In this document: positions 1 to 10,966 of the stretch, in pieces
Layout of the letters: each line of letters starts with the position of its first letter
Position numbering within the stretch: the first letter of the stretch is position 1
Assembly: GCA_025769875.1 (NCBI GenBank)
Contig: JAGFNK010000031.1
Span: forward strand, 1-64,000
Direction: 5' to 3'
Length of the DNA: 64,000 bases
From: Russula earlei
Taxonomy: Eukaryota > Basidiomycota > Agaricomycetes > Russulales > Russulaceae
Translations under genes and position numbers: made by a program
Notes under the pieces: generated by a model
Databases searched by the model: none
Told to the model about the DNA's origin: nothing
What the model saw: the letters and a program-made list of their open reading frames with translations, nothing else

Positions 1-544
1 ACACTATTCCCTAACCAAACTACAAGTCCTCAAACGACCGGCCCTAAACTAACTAACAGGAAATGAATCAGGTGCTTGCACGTGCACTAAAGCAGTGAAC
101 ACGTGGACAATGGAAGCTCTTACTCATCAAGAAGAGCCTTCTTACTCAGCAGCTTACTGAGCATGACTGAGCATGCTCAGTAAGCGTCCTCTGATTTCTT
201 ACTCATCACTCTATTGTGCTTGATAACAAGGTTATGACTTGTACTCTATTTAGCAGTTCTCTTGTAGTATATAAGCGCTCAATAAAGTAGTGGACAGTCC
301 TCAGACTGTCCATTTGTTTACGGCACTCTCCATCCCTGGGATACTCCTTTAAGGACCGTCCCCTTGTGACTACCCTGGCCTCTTCCCTGCGTGATTGCTC
401 TACTCTCACAGTAACAGTACCTCTCTGGTATTTGTTACTACTCTGGACTCTACTTCTTGCCCACACGGTCTTGGACGTCTATTGACTCGTCTTCGAGCTT
501 ATCCCTTGCTCTTGAACTGGATAGTTCAACAGTGAGTCTTGACA
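1..544 (+). mobile_element. Solo LTR, family LTR-A (5' part outside window)
   Basis: This is the 3' half of a repeat seen whole (961 bp) at 35309-36269 and 47573-48533. It ends in the typical ...CTTGACA. A TATA-like TATATAAG at 268-275 is followed by AATAAA, so the sense direction is plus. It was inserted into an LTR-C, which resumes exactly at 545; the right target duplication would be ACATC (545-549), but its partner lies outside the window. No internal retrotransposon sequence follows, so it is a solo LTR. Confidence 0.85.
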
Positions 545-932
545 ACATCTCCATCTCACCAACTCTTCACACACACTGTCTACCATCTACTCTACCTATC
601 CCTTCCTTCCCTAAGAGTCTCTCTTCACTCTACTGAGAAGAGCTCTTCTCCTTCAAACCTCTATCTACTCACTTTCTCTTTGCATTGCTTAGGGCAACAG
701 AGCTCCTAAGTGCATATAGCTTGTGGGAAATCCCCCTCAACTTTCACATACAACTTACCCCAGCTTCTCAATGGACCAAGTTGTACTAGGAAGGGTCTAT
801 TGGCCTTAACCTGTTTAGCATAAAACATTAATGACCGCTGCAGGGAAGCTCTTAGAGCAACTTGAATTGTTTTCATCTCTTCAATAAACTTGTCTTCAGG
901 CTTGAGAACTGACATGGCTAGTTACTGTGACA
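545..932 (+). mobile_element. LTR-C fragment (3' part)
   Basis: The segment matches the 3' part of the complete LTR-C at 20263-21145, from the CATCTCCATCTCACC block through the conserved end ...TGTGACA. The 5' part is separated by the LTR-A at 1-544 and lies outside the window. The short minus-strand reading frame in it (706-915) is shared with the other LTR-C copy and looks incidental. The next 185 bases (933-1117) hold only a palindromic motif at 1015-1036. Confidence 0.75.
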
Positions 933-1117
933 TATGCAGCCACCCAGTGGTGTGTGTATGGACAACAGACCATATGTGTAGATATTTGAATACTTGTTGT
1001 TTGTTTTTTCACCTCAGTCTTTCATACACAAGACTGAGGTCAGTACTACACTCTTTCACCATTCACTCATAATCTAATACCATACATAGCAACATTCCTT
1101 TTAGGTTAGCTTACTAA

Positions 1118-1539
1118 GGCCCCTTTTACCAACTGAGAATTTTTGAATCTTGAACTTGAACTTGGATTTTGGGATTTTCCAGGAGTGACAGGAGTGATGT
1201 AAGTGATATGATGTATATAATAAATTAATTTGGATTTTTTTCTGTTGTGATTTGCATATATGGGGTTACACATGATGTGTTAGTGTCGCCTTAATGACAT
1301 GCTTGCCATACCCCCACTTGGAAGGAGTGGAAGGAAGGGGCTAGAAAAAAGATTTTACATATCACATGTAACCCACACATGAATGCAAATCACACCAAAA
1401 AATAACTCATATTTGAAATAGACTCATATTAGTTTATTATGTTGCTTACATCACACCTGTCATTCCCATCACTCCCAGAAAATCCTGAAATCCAAGTTCA
1501 AGTTCAAGATTCAAGAATTCTTTGTTGGTAAAAGGGCCC
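1118..1539. mobile_element. Tourist/PIF-Harbinger-like MITE
   Basis: A 422-bp element with long imperfect terminal inverted repeats. The left end reads GGCCCCTTTTACCAAC and the right end is the complement of GGGCCCTTTTACCAAC. Similarity continues inward through the TTGAATCTTGAACTTGAAC block for roughly 100 bases on each side. It is flanked by the 3-bp duplication TAA (1115-1117 and 1540-1542). A TWA duplication and GGGCC-type ends are the known signature of PIF/Harbinger elements and their Tourist-type MITEs. There is no coding capacity. Confidence 0.8.
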
Positions 1540-1542
1540 TAA

Positions 1543-2610
1543 CTAATACAGTCTTTTATACACAAGACTGAGCAACATTCCTTTTAGCTTCAACAGTAAG
1601 CCCACAGGAAGGTAAGTAAGAGGTCTTCACCAAGTCACCTAAGCAAGCCAAGTCTGGGCAAAAGCAATGGTGGTGCTAAGCATGGAATTTAAGTAAGTCA
1701 TCAAAGCAATCACAAGTAGTGTATCAGAAAGCAATCTTGAAAGCATGGTGATCAACATATTTGTTGACAAAGAAGCTGGAAAATGCATCAAGTGTATCCA
1801 TGAATCACAGAGTCTTTGAAACATGTTGGGGGCTGAATGCTGGAATAAGATGTGAAGCTCAAACAATCATATTGAAGTGGAAGCATGTGTAGATGAGGGC
1901 ATACATCTGTTCAGGGATGCAATGGAATGCGATGGAAGGGGAGGTGTGGTGCAGCATGGTGCTTGTGTCAATGACTTGCACATTGCTCATACTGTCATCT
2001 TGTAGGCATGGTGACAAGGTCTTCACCACTGCAGGTGGTGGCAGCACACATGGATGAGGGCATACATGTGGGTGGGGATGTGATGGAAGGGGAGGTGTGG
2101 TGCAGCATGGTGCTTGCATCAACAGCTTCTCCTGTGGCGATGTCATGGTGGTGGGGTCTGATCTTTCTGCAGGGTGGTGTTGCAGCCTCTGAGGCAGCAG
2201 CATGGATGGAACTGGTGTGATGGCAAATTAGGATGGAGTGGATGCAATGGTGGACAGTGCAGTGGACAGAGGGGAGATAGCAGCAGGCAAAGCAGGGGCA
2301 GTGGCATGGTTGGAAGATGAGGGAGTTGGTGTAGTTGACATGCAGGAGTTTGTTGATGTAGGGGTGGGCATGGTGGGCAAGGCTGAGACTATGACAATGG
2401 TGGGAGGGACTGGTGCTGTGGCAGAGGTGGCAGGTGGTGAGACCAAAGCTGAGCCTGAAGTGACTGGCAAGACTGTGGGTGTGGTGGTGGTGGCTGACTT
2501 GGTAAGGCTCCAAAGTGCCTTAAATAAGATCAATGGTTGCATCTATAAATGTGTCCTACCAATGCAGATATGCTTGAGTCAAGCAAGCAATACTTGTGGA
2601 GGGGAAGGAG
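1543..2610. other. Low-complexity spacer with an internal duplication
   Basis: No recognisable gene. A segment of about 80 bp containing GATGGAAGGGGAGGTGTGG occurs twice, at about 1892-1973 and 2043-2123, offset by 151 bp. Around 2228-2542 the minus strand is open and encodes an Ala/Thr/Pro/Ser-rich stretch. A compositionally similar minus-strand stretch lies at 22736-23100, at the other end of the family II element. Whether these are coding is unclear; they could be degraded gag or LINE ORF1 sequence. Confidence 0.4.
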
Positions 2611-3119
2611 TGTTAGATCCTTCTGGAGTATGGCAACAAGATAAGAGGGGCTCTGCAAACAGGGTAGGAGTCAACTGTTTGGGATTGGCAAACTAAGTTG
2701 AGCTTAAGGCTCAACTGCTACAAACTGGGGGCTTTATATAGCCCTCAGGGATAAGGTTCATGCTACTGTAGTACTGGTCAGTGCTATAGTAGCAAAGGTG
2801 GCTCATAGAAGCAATAGTTGCTTCTGTGTAAATGATCTCAGTGCTGGAAGCATTAAGTGCTTCCATAGTAGCAATCTCGGTGTCATAAGTACTTTCCCAA
2901 TCAGGGAAACAACATACATGGCAGTACAGGAACATCTGGGACAGAAGCAATGCAACTCATTGCTTCTGTATTGCTTCAACAGAAAGATATGATCAACGCA
3001 TTCTGAACGCAATATCAAGGAACATAAATGGTCAAGATCTGACGCACGCATGATGCAAACAATGCAGTCCATAGTTCAGGCATTCCAGCATCTTCTGGAC
3101 CCCAAACCACTTGGTAACA
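2611..3119 (-). repeat. 3' LTR of family II chromovirus
   Basis: A 509-bp LTR bounded by TGTTAG...GGTAACA on the plus strand (TGTTACC...CTAACA in sense). On the minus strand it has a strong TATA box (GGCTATATAAAG, around 2730-2742). Just downstream is a small hairpin, GTTGAGC / GCTCAAC around a CTTAA loop. A polypurine tract abuts it at 3120-3134. The U3 part contains several short inverted repeats built on GAAGCA/TGCTTC. The matching 5' LTR is not in the window, so the element is truncated or ends in unrecognised DNA near 22735. Confidence 0.8.
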
Positions 3120-3134
3120 TCACCCCTCCTTTAG
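3120..3134 (-). other. Polypurine tract of family II element
   Basis: On the minus strand the bases just before the LTR read AAAGGAGGGGTGA, followed directly by TGTTACC. This is the usual plus-strand priming site of an LTR retrotransposon. It resembles the AAGGGGGTGA tract of the family I elements in the same place. Confidence 0.75.
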
Positions 3135-3160
3135 ATTGGTGGTCCCATGCACCAACAATT

Positions 3161-4836
3161 CTAAAATTGAGTGGTGGGGTCAACGCCATCATCATCAAGA
3201 GGAGGAGGCAATGAGGTGAAGGTGTATTGGCCTTCTTCTGCTGCCTCATAGGCAGCCAATGCTGAGGCTACTATTGCCACTGACTCCTAGGCCATGGCTG
3301 AAGGAGACATTATCTGTGGGAGTCTATCAGAGTCCCTGGGTAACCTCCTGACTGGAGGTGTGTTGGAGTGGAGAGGGGATGTAGTGAAAAGCTCTTGAAG
3401 GGTCATGGACCCTTCTCCTTTTGCTACCTGCAGGAGGTGTGGGTTAGCAGTGTCCTCCCTGTCTTGGTCAGACTTCCTCCTCTTGCTTGGGTGTGCCAGT
3501 TCCCATCCTCAGTGAAAAGGGCACAATCTAATGGGTGTATAGGAACAATGATAGGGAGGCACCAGGCAATGCAAGGCAGCATCTGCTGCCAGCTGGTCAT
3601 GGCAATACTGGTGGGGTAGTGGACAGTACTTGTTAAAATGTCCTACCTTGCCACAGTACTTGCATCAGTTCCTCTTCCTCCTTCCTTCTATCATGTTCAG
3701 TTGCTGGGGTTCTGGAATGAACTCAGCCATTGCTGTGGATGCTTCTCCACTGCTGCTATAGGAGTGGTAGTAGATGGAGCTCTGGGGGGAAGGATTTGGT
3801 GACACCTCTGATCCTACTCCTCCTCGAAGGTGCATGGTCGACATGGTTTGGAGGATGTTAATCTCCTCCTCAGAATACCCTTGCACAGTCATAGGTGCAG
3901 GGCTGACTGGTACTGGTTCTGGGGTAGAGGTGTCATACCCCTGGGCAATGTCTGCCAAAGGCAGCTGAGGGACAAAGACAGGAAGAGGGGGAATAGGCTG
4001 TCCAGCCTGGTAGTTGGTGAGGAGTTCTTCAGCCCATACACCTGGAGGGGTTTCTCCCTGGCTGCAGCCTGCTTCGATAAACTCCCAGCAATATGAGTGT
4101 ACTTTGGCTGCCGCCATCCTCTCTTCAGCTTTGGCCCTGTCTCTCTCCATTCCTCACTTCTCGGCCAGGTATTTACCTAGCTTGTAGCACAGTTGCTTCT
4201 CCTCTTCTTCGATCACCTTGTAGTTAGCTCCAACATTTCTTGTTGGGTATAGAGGTGGTCCAGGCAGTAGAGCTCTGCCTGCAGCCCATAGTTGCCTAGC
4301 AGATAGAGGGTCTGTCTCCAGCACCCTTCGAACTGCTTCTCAGTGGTGAAGCAGTCTAGATCATGTTTGTCTTGGCCATAGTTGTAGAGGTTGTAGCAAG
4401 GGGCAGCCCAGAGTATCTCTCCATAGTCCCCATGGCCTTCTCCGTTCTTCCCCCTCACCCTTGGCTCTCCCAAGGCGACATCATAGGCCACATACCTGGC
4501 CGGTTTGTTGCCTCAAGTCTCACCATCAGGGATATCAATCCCTGTGTGGTGTCTGTCAGCATCCCATTGTACCCAAGGCTCTCCAGGGTGGGCAACCTGG
4601 TCAAGAGTACTGGTAGGGGATGTCACATCCCAGTCCCCAGGCTGAGTGTCAACTTGATCAGCAGGGGGTCCAAATTCAAGGGGGCACATGTCTGCTTCTC
4701 CCTCTCCAGTGCCATGTTCGTCCATTCCTTGGAAGAAGGCAAGGAGGGAAGTGTCAGGAGTGGTGATTTTGAATGGCCCCTCTGTTCCAGAGAGGTCAGA
4801 TTAGGGAACAATTTCATTAGTGGGAGTTTGAGACAT
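3161..4836 (-). pseudogene. Family II ORF3: post-chromodomain zinc-knuckle protein, decayed
   Basis: On the minus strand this begins MSQTPTNEIVP at 4836 and runs, through premature stops, to a TAG at 3161-3163. Visible blocks are an acidic Gly/Pro/Asp-rich N-terminal part (4513-4725), a Tyr/Leu/Gln-rich helical part (4213-4491), a Pro-rich linker (3665-4150), and a CCHC zinc knuckle, CKYCGKVGHFNKYC, near 3620-3660. A TGA just before the knuckle looks like a decayed CGA. A TATA-like TTATAAAAG lies about 51 nt upstream of the ATG (4887-4894). Its position, start and C-terminal knuckle parallel ORF3 of family I, although most of the sequence differs. The chromodomain frame upstream runs open into this ATG, so a pol-ORF3 fusion is also possible. 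Confidence 0.6.
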
Positions 4837-5217
4837 GTATGAGCAACAATGTGGGGGTGAGGAAACAGAGGGCATCCTTTGCTGGACTTTTATAACCCAT
4901 ATGGCAGTGGGGTTCTTTCTGTGGTATTCCTCTATTAGTCTAGATGCCTTGATGTTCTCTACTGGCTCCCAAGAGTCATGGGCTTTGGAGTATCCTTCCC
5001 ACTGGACTTGATACTGCAGTTGTTTCCTCCTTCCAGTTCACCTTGAACCTAAAATTGCTGCTACTTCATATTCCTCTTCTCCTTCCACCAATTCCACTTC
5101 TGGATTGGTGTAATTGGCCCCATGCTCCTTGGTCTTCTTGTAAGGGGTCAATAAGGATGCATGAAATGCATTATGGATCCTCCAGCAGCTAGGGAGATCC
5201 AATCAGTATGTCACAGG
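4837..5217 (-). pseudogene. Family II pol, 3' end with chromodomain
   Basis: Minus-strand translation gives the end of a chromovirus polyprotein. First comes the linker that positions the substrate-binding tail (FHASLLTPYKK), then a chromodomain with EYEVAAILGSR, QLQYQVQWEGY and DSWEPVENIKA. The arrangement EYEVxxIL...YxVxWxGY...DSWEP is diagnostic for integrase-associated chromodomains. One TGA interrupts it, where CGA (Arg) is expected. The rest of pol continues at 13161, because the complete element I-1 was inserted here with duplication of ACAGG. Confidence 0.75.
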
Positions 5218-5712
5218 TGTCACTGACTGGGGGTGGTGTCACTGACAAATCTGTTCACATGCGAGACATGTGCACTGAGTTGAGTGAGAATGAGGAGTTC
5301 TTGCGAGATTCAGGGATCTTGGTGACAACAATGCCAAGGCAATTGTGTACCGTGGAGAGGAAAGACAAACGATAAGTCTTCACATTTGAAAACTTAGAGG
5401 AATGGGAGGTTTTCTGAGATGATTGCTTGATTGCTTGCAAGCCTACAAGTTCTGAAGCAGGAATCCAGTTGTATTCACAGGAGAACAAGCTTAGAGCTTG
5501 TTCTCCTTAACTGACAGGTTTATATACAAGAGGGACACTATATCAAATGGTGTCCTTGAGGGAATAGCAAGGCGATCAAAGTAAGAACATGCTGGAACAT
5601 TGTGGTAAACATGAGTCACAAACAAGTCATCAAAACATGAAGTAAATGTGAGTCAAGTCTGGGTAGGCTAGCCTGGTTGCCAGTTTGGTCCAAAGTCCTG
5701 GTACCTGTGACA
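5218..5712 (-). repeat. 3' LTR of I-1
   Basis: A 495-bp LTR bounded by TGTCACTGAC...ACCTGTGACA. It carries the TATA-like TATATAAA and the hairpin GAGAACAAGC / GCTTGTTCTC (around 5482-5507) found in all family I LTRs. It differs from its partner at 12658-13155 mainly at former CpG sites. Confidence 0.9.
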
Positions 5713-5727
5713 TTACCTTGTGAACAT

Positions 5728-6987
5728 CTAAGCTATATAGGGGATAATAGTGGAATGGCATTGGTGAGTATGGAAATGTAGTTGATCTCAAGGCACCCTA
5801 CATGCTTTCTTTGTCTTACAGCATTGATGAGGTGTCCTACAGTGGTCAGCCATATGTCCATGGTGATTGCAGAGAATGCAGATTGCGGTCTTGGGACATT
5901 CAAAGGTGTCATGTCCTCCATCATGGCACCAAGAAAATTTGTCGGAGACTTGAGGGGTAAATTGATACCAAGGGTCCATGATAGCTTCCTTGGCTTCTTT
6001 GTGTTCTTGGTCAGTAAGATGGGGCATCAATTCATAGAGAATTTGTGGTTCGAGGTGAGCCTTGGCATTGGCCCTGGCCAACTTCACTTCTGAATCTCTG
6101 ACCTCCCAGACCATGTCATGGTATTGTTCTCTTGCGGTGACAAGGTGGTTTGCCAACTGTCACGTCTTTTTGATGGCAAACCTGTAGCAACAAACTTCGG
6201 CCTTGAGAGACAGGTCTTGTTCAAATTGAAGGGCCTCATTCATGGCTGCTGTATGTCTGAGGCCATCCTTAAACAGGAAGGCGTCTTTCTGTGTGTAAAG
6301 GGGATGTGGGTATGGGTCAGCTTGTGCTTGGATGGGCATGCGGTGAGTGGGGCACCCTGGGCCATACATAGCTAGGACCGAGGGGAAGCCATTTACAAGG
6401 TCTGGTAGAACAAAGCGAGGGGGAAGTGTGTCATCCTCATTGCCTGGGTCAGGGATCAGTAAATTCAGTCCCAGATCTCCCTCTTCCCATCCTTCTCCAA
6501 GTTCTTCAAGTTCTGTGAGCTGATTGTTGTTGTTGACGATGGGGGGTGCTTCATAAGTGGGAGGTGGCGTTTCCTCAACAGGGTTTACTGGGGCACAATT
6601 TTTGTCAAGGAGAATGATATGATTTAATCATTCAATGACAGGAGTGGCTCTTTGTGGGGGAATAGGAGTGGGGTCAGGAGAGGGGGAGCGAATGTGATAG
6701 GAGGGGCTGTGAGTTCTGATGGGAGAGTTAGTCCCAAGTGAAGGAGAGCGGTTGCCAAAGGCGCAAAGTATAGTGGAGAGGGAGTCGACCTCCCAGAGTT
6801 CATGTGCTTGCACGATCATGGCTGCATGTCGTGCGGCATGTTGGACGAGTATTCGAGTTTTGATGGTTTCTGCTGTAGATGGGGAAGGTTCTCTTGATAA
6901 TGGCAGATGAATGAGGGTAGGAGAGGAAGGGGGAGTAGGGACTAGAGTAGTGGAAGAAGTGGTGGGGGAATTCTGTGTAGACGACAT
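5728..6987 (-). pseudogene. ORF3 of I-1 (zinc-knuckle protein)
   Basis: Minus strand from ATG 6987 (MSSTQNSPTTSS) to TAG at 5728-5730, about 420 codons. The order is a Ser/Thr/Pro-rich N-terminus, a block GPGCPTHRMPIQAQADP, a charged helical region (QKDAFLFKDGLRHT through REQYHDMVWEVRDSEVKL), and two C-terminal CCHC knuckles (CHDGGHDTFEC with its preceding Cys, and CILCNHHGHMADHC). Stops such as the TGA after AIKKT correspond to Arg codons in I-2, so it is a pseudogene by CpG decay. The protein pattern and both knuckles are kept. A TATA-like TATAAAAA lies at 7043-7050, about 56 nt before the ATG. No homologous protein function is known to me. Confidence 0.75.
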
Positions 6988-7057
6988 GTTGTAAGGTGTT
7001 TGAGGGGAAGGAAGGTAGGGAGATGTTGGTCAAAGGTGGGGGTTTTTATACATTGGG

Positions 7058-10000
7058 TCATCCAGCCATTGTGGAGTAGAATTCTTTTAGAAGGTCTGGG
7101 GCATTGAGGTTGTGGTGATCGACCCATGAATCATCTGATGCAGGGTAGCCCTTCCAATGCACAAGGTATTGGAGTTTATGTGTTCGTCTGAATCTTCTGA
7201 TGTCTAGAATTGTCTCAACTTCATATTCTTCTTCACTTTTGATGATTGGAGGGGGGCAAGTAAATGGCATGCTGTATTCTTTTGTTTCTATGTATGGAAG
7301 GAGTAAGTTGACATGGAAGATGTCATGTATTTTCATTGATGGCAGGAGTTGAAGTTGATAAGCCACTTTTGAAATTTTCTTTGTGATTGGGAAGGGTCCA
7401 TATTGTTTGGGCATCAACTTGCGTGTTCCTCGTGTCTTGAGGTTTTTTGCTTCTAGCCATACCAGGGTTCCTTCTTTCATTTCTGGATGTCAGGTCATAG
7501 GGGTTGTTGTTTACGTTCTAGAAGGTGTTGTGCATCTTGCCTCACTTCTTCTAGATGTTTGAGTCAATTGATTGAGGAAGGTATGTTATTATCCTCAAGG
7601 CTGATGTTGATTTGGGGTTTAAATCCCATGAGGAGTTTGTGTGGTGATTGACATGATGTTTCATGTTTCCAGGAATTGTGCACGTATTCAGCCAATAGGA
7701 GTAGTTTCGCCCAAGAGTGAGGGTGGGTTGTGGTCCAGGGTCTTAGGTATTGTTCTAGCCAGGCATTCATTCTTTCTGTTTGTCCATCAGTTTGGGGGTG
7801 GAATGCGGTGGACATGTTTTGTTTGATGCCTAGATTCTTACACATGGCTCTGGAGAAGTTTGATGTGAATCAAGGGTCTCTGTCAGAAATGATTCTTTTG
7901 GGAATGCCAAACCAGGGCACAAGGTGTTTCAGGTATTTGTGTGCAATGCCTGTTCCATCAATCATTTTGTTGCATGGAATGAATTTTGTTGCTTTGGAAC
8001 ATCCCTGATTGATGATAGTGAGGATACTGTTGAATCCTTCTGATTGGGGTAAGTCCATGATAAGGTCCATTGATACATATTGAAAGGGGCCTTGTTCAAC
8101 GTGTGTGTCAAGTGGAAAGGTTGTAGCTTTCTTTCTGGGTATATTGGTTTTGGATTCTTGACACTTGGTGCAGCCTTTGACATATTGTTCTACAAATTGT
8201 CATAGTCTGGGTCCTTTGTAGTGTTGTTTGATCAGGTTCCAAGTGTTGGCTATTCTGGGGTGTCCTGTGAAGGGAGTGTCATGGAATTGTCTGAGGACTT
8301 CTTGTTTTTTGTCAGGTTTGTCTGGCAAGTAAATCTTTCATAAGAAAATTTTGGGTGGGAGTAGGGTAGTTTTTTGCTCTTCTACCCCCTGTTAAGGTCT
8401 TTGTGTTACAGTGTCGCAGCCATTAGAGCATTAGCTCAGGGTTCAGTGGGGCCAAGTCCCTGTGACTTGGTTCAAGGGTTCAATGGGGCTGGCTCAAAGA
8501 GACTGGTTCAAAAGGTTTAGTGTCTCAAGGCTGAGTCAAACAATGACTCAGTCCGCAGACAGAGTCAATCTTCTGGTTTCGCAGAAGAGGAGGATGATGA
8601 GAGAGAGGTAGAGGAGGAAGAGGAACACAAGGGTTCCTTGAGGTGTGCTCAGGTCAAGCAGAGTATAGGCCAGCACAAGCAAGTTGTGATTTGAGAGAGT
8701 ATACAGGGCCAGGGATGTGACAGGAAATGGGACAAAGCTAAGCTTGGGGCATTCCCCAGCTTCTACAGGTGCTTAAATACTGTATCTAGCAAGGCTGTAC
8801 AGTACTATATGCGGAACAATAGATAATACTAAACCAATAGCAAAAGGAGCTTGAACAATAGATGAAACACAAAGGGTGAAACAATAGATGAAACAGTTAA
8901 GGACCATTAGCATCAAGGGATAAAATGGTAACCAAGGGGATGAGGGTGACAGAAGAGAACAATAATGGGAGAATTTAGAGATGGGACAATAAGGGGGTAA
9001 ACCATAACACTTTGCGACAAGAAAGTGTGTCTGTAATTGTATGGGTATGTCCTGGGACATGTTCCATAGTGATGTTATAATCTTGCATGTATTGCATCCA
9101 CTGAGCTTGTCGTCCAGTTAATTTTTGTGGTTCTTTGAAGTAGGTGAGGTTTTTATGATCTGTTCTTATTCTGACAGGTTTATTGGCTCCTAGAAAGAAT
9201 GGTCATCCACTTTTTAATCCAAAGATTACTGCTGCTAATTCTTTGTCATGGGCGTCATAGTTTCTTTCTGCTTCTAATAGTGTTCTGGAGTAATATGCTA
9301 TTGGATGTAGACTGTCTTCATATTCTTGGGATATAACTGCTCCAACAGCAAATCCAGATGCATCAGTGTCTAGGATGAATTGTTTTGTCCAATCTGGGGT
9401 GCATAGTACTGGATATGACACACATGTTTGTTTCAAGGTTTGGAAGGCCTGTTCTTCTTTTGTTGTCCATTCCCATTGCTTGTTTTTCTTTGTTAAGTCA
9501 TTCAATGGTCTGGCTTTTAGTGAGAAATTTGGTATGAAGTTGTGATAAAAATTACAAAATCCTAGGAAGCTTCTGACTTCCTTTAACATCATTGGGGTTG
9601 GCCAGTCGTTGATTCCTTTGACTTTAACAGGGTCCATGGTTATCTTTCCTTCTCCTATTATTACACCTAGGTATTTGACTCTTTTCTTATGGGACTGGCA
9701 TTTCTCTGGTTTGAGATAGAGGTTGTGTTGTTTTAGTTTGGAAAGGATATGGTTGACCTTCTGCGTATGTTTTATCTCATTGTTTTCTGTTGTGATGATG
9801 ATGTTGTCCATATAGATTTTGAGCCATCCTTGAGCCAGCTCTTCTTGAAAGATGTCATCCACCATAGTTTGGAAGGTGGCTGGTGAGTTTGTCAGTCCAA
9901 AGAACATTACAGTTGGTTCGAATAGCCTGTCACTTGTTTTAAAAGCTGCTTTCCATTCATCTCCTTCCTTGATTCGGATATTGTTGTAACCCCATCTGAC

Positions 10001-10966
10001 ATCAAATTTAGTGAAGAGTTCCTTTCCTGCTAGAGCATGAATAAGTTCTGGGATTAGTGGCAGTGGATAGACGTTGGGTATGGTCCATTTATTCAGGTTT
10101 CTGTAGTCTTGTACTGGTTGAAACTTGCTGTCTTTCTTTTTTATGAGAAAGAATCCACTGGCATAGGGTGAATTGGATCTCCTTATTTGTTTGAGTCTTA
10201 GGTTTTGCTCAAGGAATTTTCCTTGTTCTTCTTTCTCTTTTGGTGAGAGAGGGTATACTCTGCAGTTGATCATTGTTGGGGCATCCATTTTTAGGTCAAT
10301 GGCATGGTCCCATTTCCTTGGTCCAGGAAACCTTTCCGATTCTTGTTCCATGAAGACTTGTCCATACTTGTGATACTGGTTGGGGACTATTTCTTGCCAA
10401 GTTTTTCATTGATCTTGTATTTGGGATTTGGCTAGTTGTTGGGCTATAGTGGTTTTTCATATTTGGGTTTGTAACCATAGTTCATTGCCTTCTTCCCAGT
10501 TGATCAAGGTTTTTATCCAATCTGGTGTCTCTTGTTTTCCAGAGAGGACAATCCTTCCCATTAATGTTCCTTTAGACCAATTTATCCTTGGATTGGTTGA
10601 TTCCAGGAATGGGTATCCTAAAATCATGCCATCCTGTCCTATATCCATGACTAAGAATTGGTGTATGTGTTTTTGTCCCAGCAGTTTTAGTTCTAAGTCT
10701 ACTGCTTGGGTGATTTTGCCTAGGCGGTTGGAAGTTCCATCAACATTTTTGACGTTTCTAGCCAAGGGTAATTTTCTGGTTTGTAGACTTAGTTCTTTCA
10801 TCAATTTGGGGGATATAAAACATTCTGTAGCTCCACTGTCCAACAGAGCTCTTTTTTCGGCTTTGTTCAATCCAATGTAAATAGTAGTCATCACTGATAT
10901 TGATATTTTCTGAGACTTGTACATTGAATTGATACCTAAAGCTTGAGCAATCGCCATCTTGCTCAA
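7058..10966 (-). pseudogene. pol of I-1 (protease, RT, RNase H, integrase, chromodomain)
   Basis: Minus-strand pieces in order: aspartic protease with ALLDSGATECF (10457-10966); reverse transcriptase with the PVQDYRNLNKWT, FTKFDVRWGYNNI and FGLTNSPATFQ blocks, and RNase H with FILDTDASGFAVGAV (9203-10351); a shared TGA after FGLKSG; then a solo LTR-B at 8404-9009; then integrase with PHKLLMGFKPQ and TDGQTERMN (7564-8183); and the chromodomain EYEVETILDIRRF / YLVHWKGYPASDDSW (7058-7480). The RT active site reads YMDN instead of YMDD, a G-to-A change, so this copy is dead even apart from its frameshifts. It ends at a TGA that is CGA in I-3. Confidence 0.88.
8404..9009 (-). mobile_element. Solo LTR, family LTR-B
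   Basis: A 606-bp LTR, TGTTACAGTGTCG...ACCATAACA, with duplication CTTTG at 8399-8403 and 9010-9014. The uninterrupted site can be read in element I-2 near 32850. Its sense strand is minus here, because TATTTAAG and the hairpin with GGGG/CCCC arms read on that strand. No internal region is present. Confidence 0.92.
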
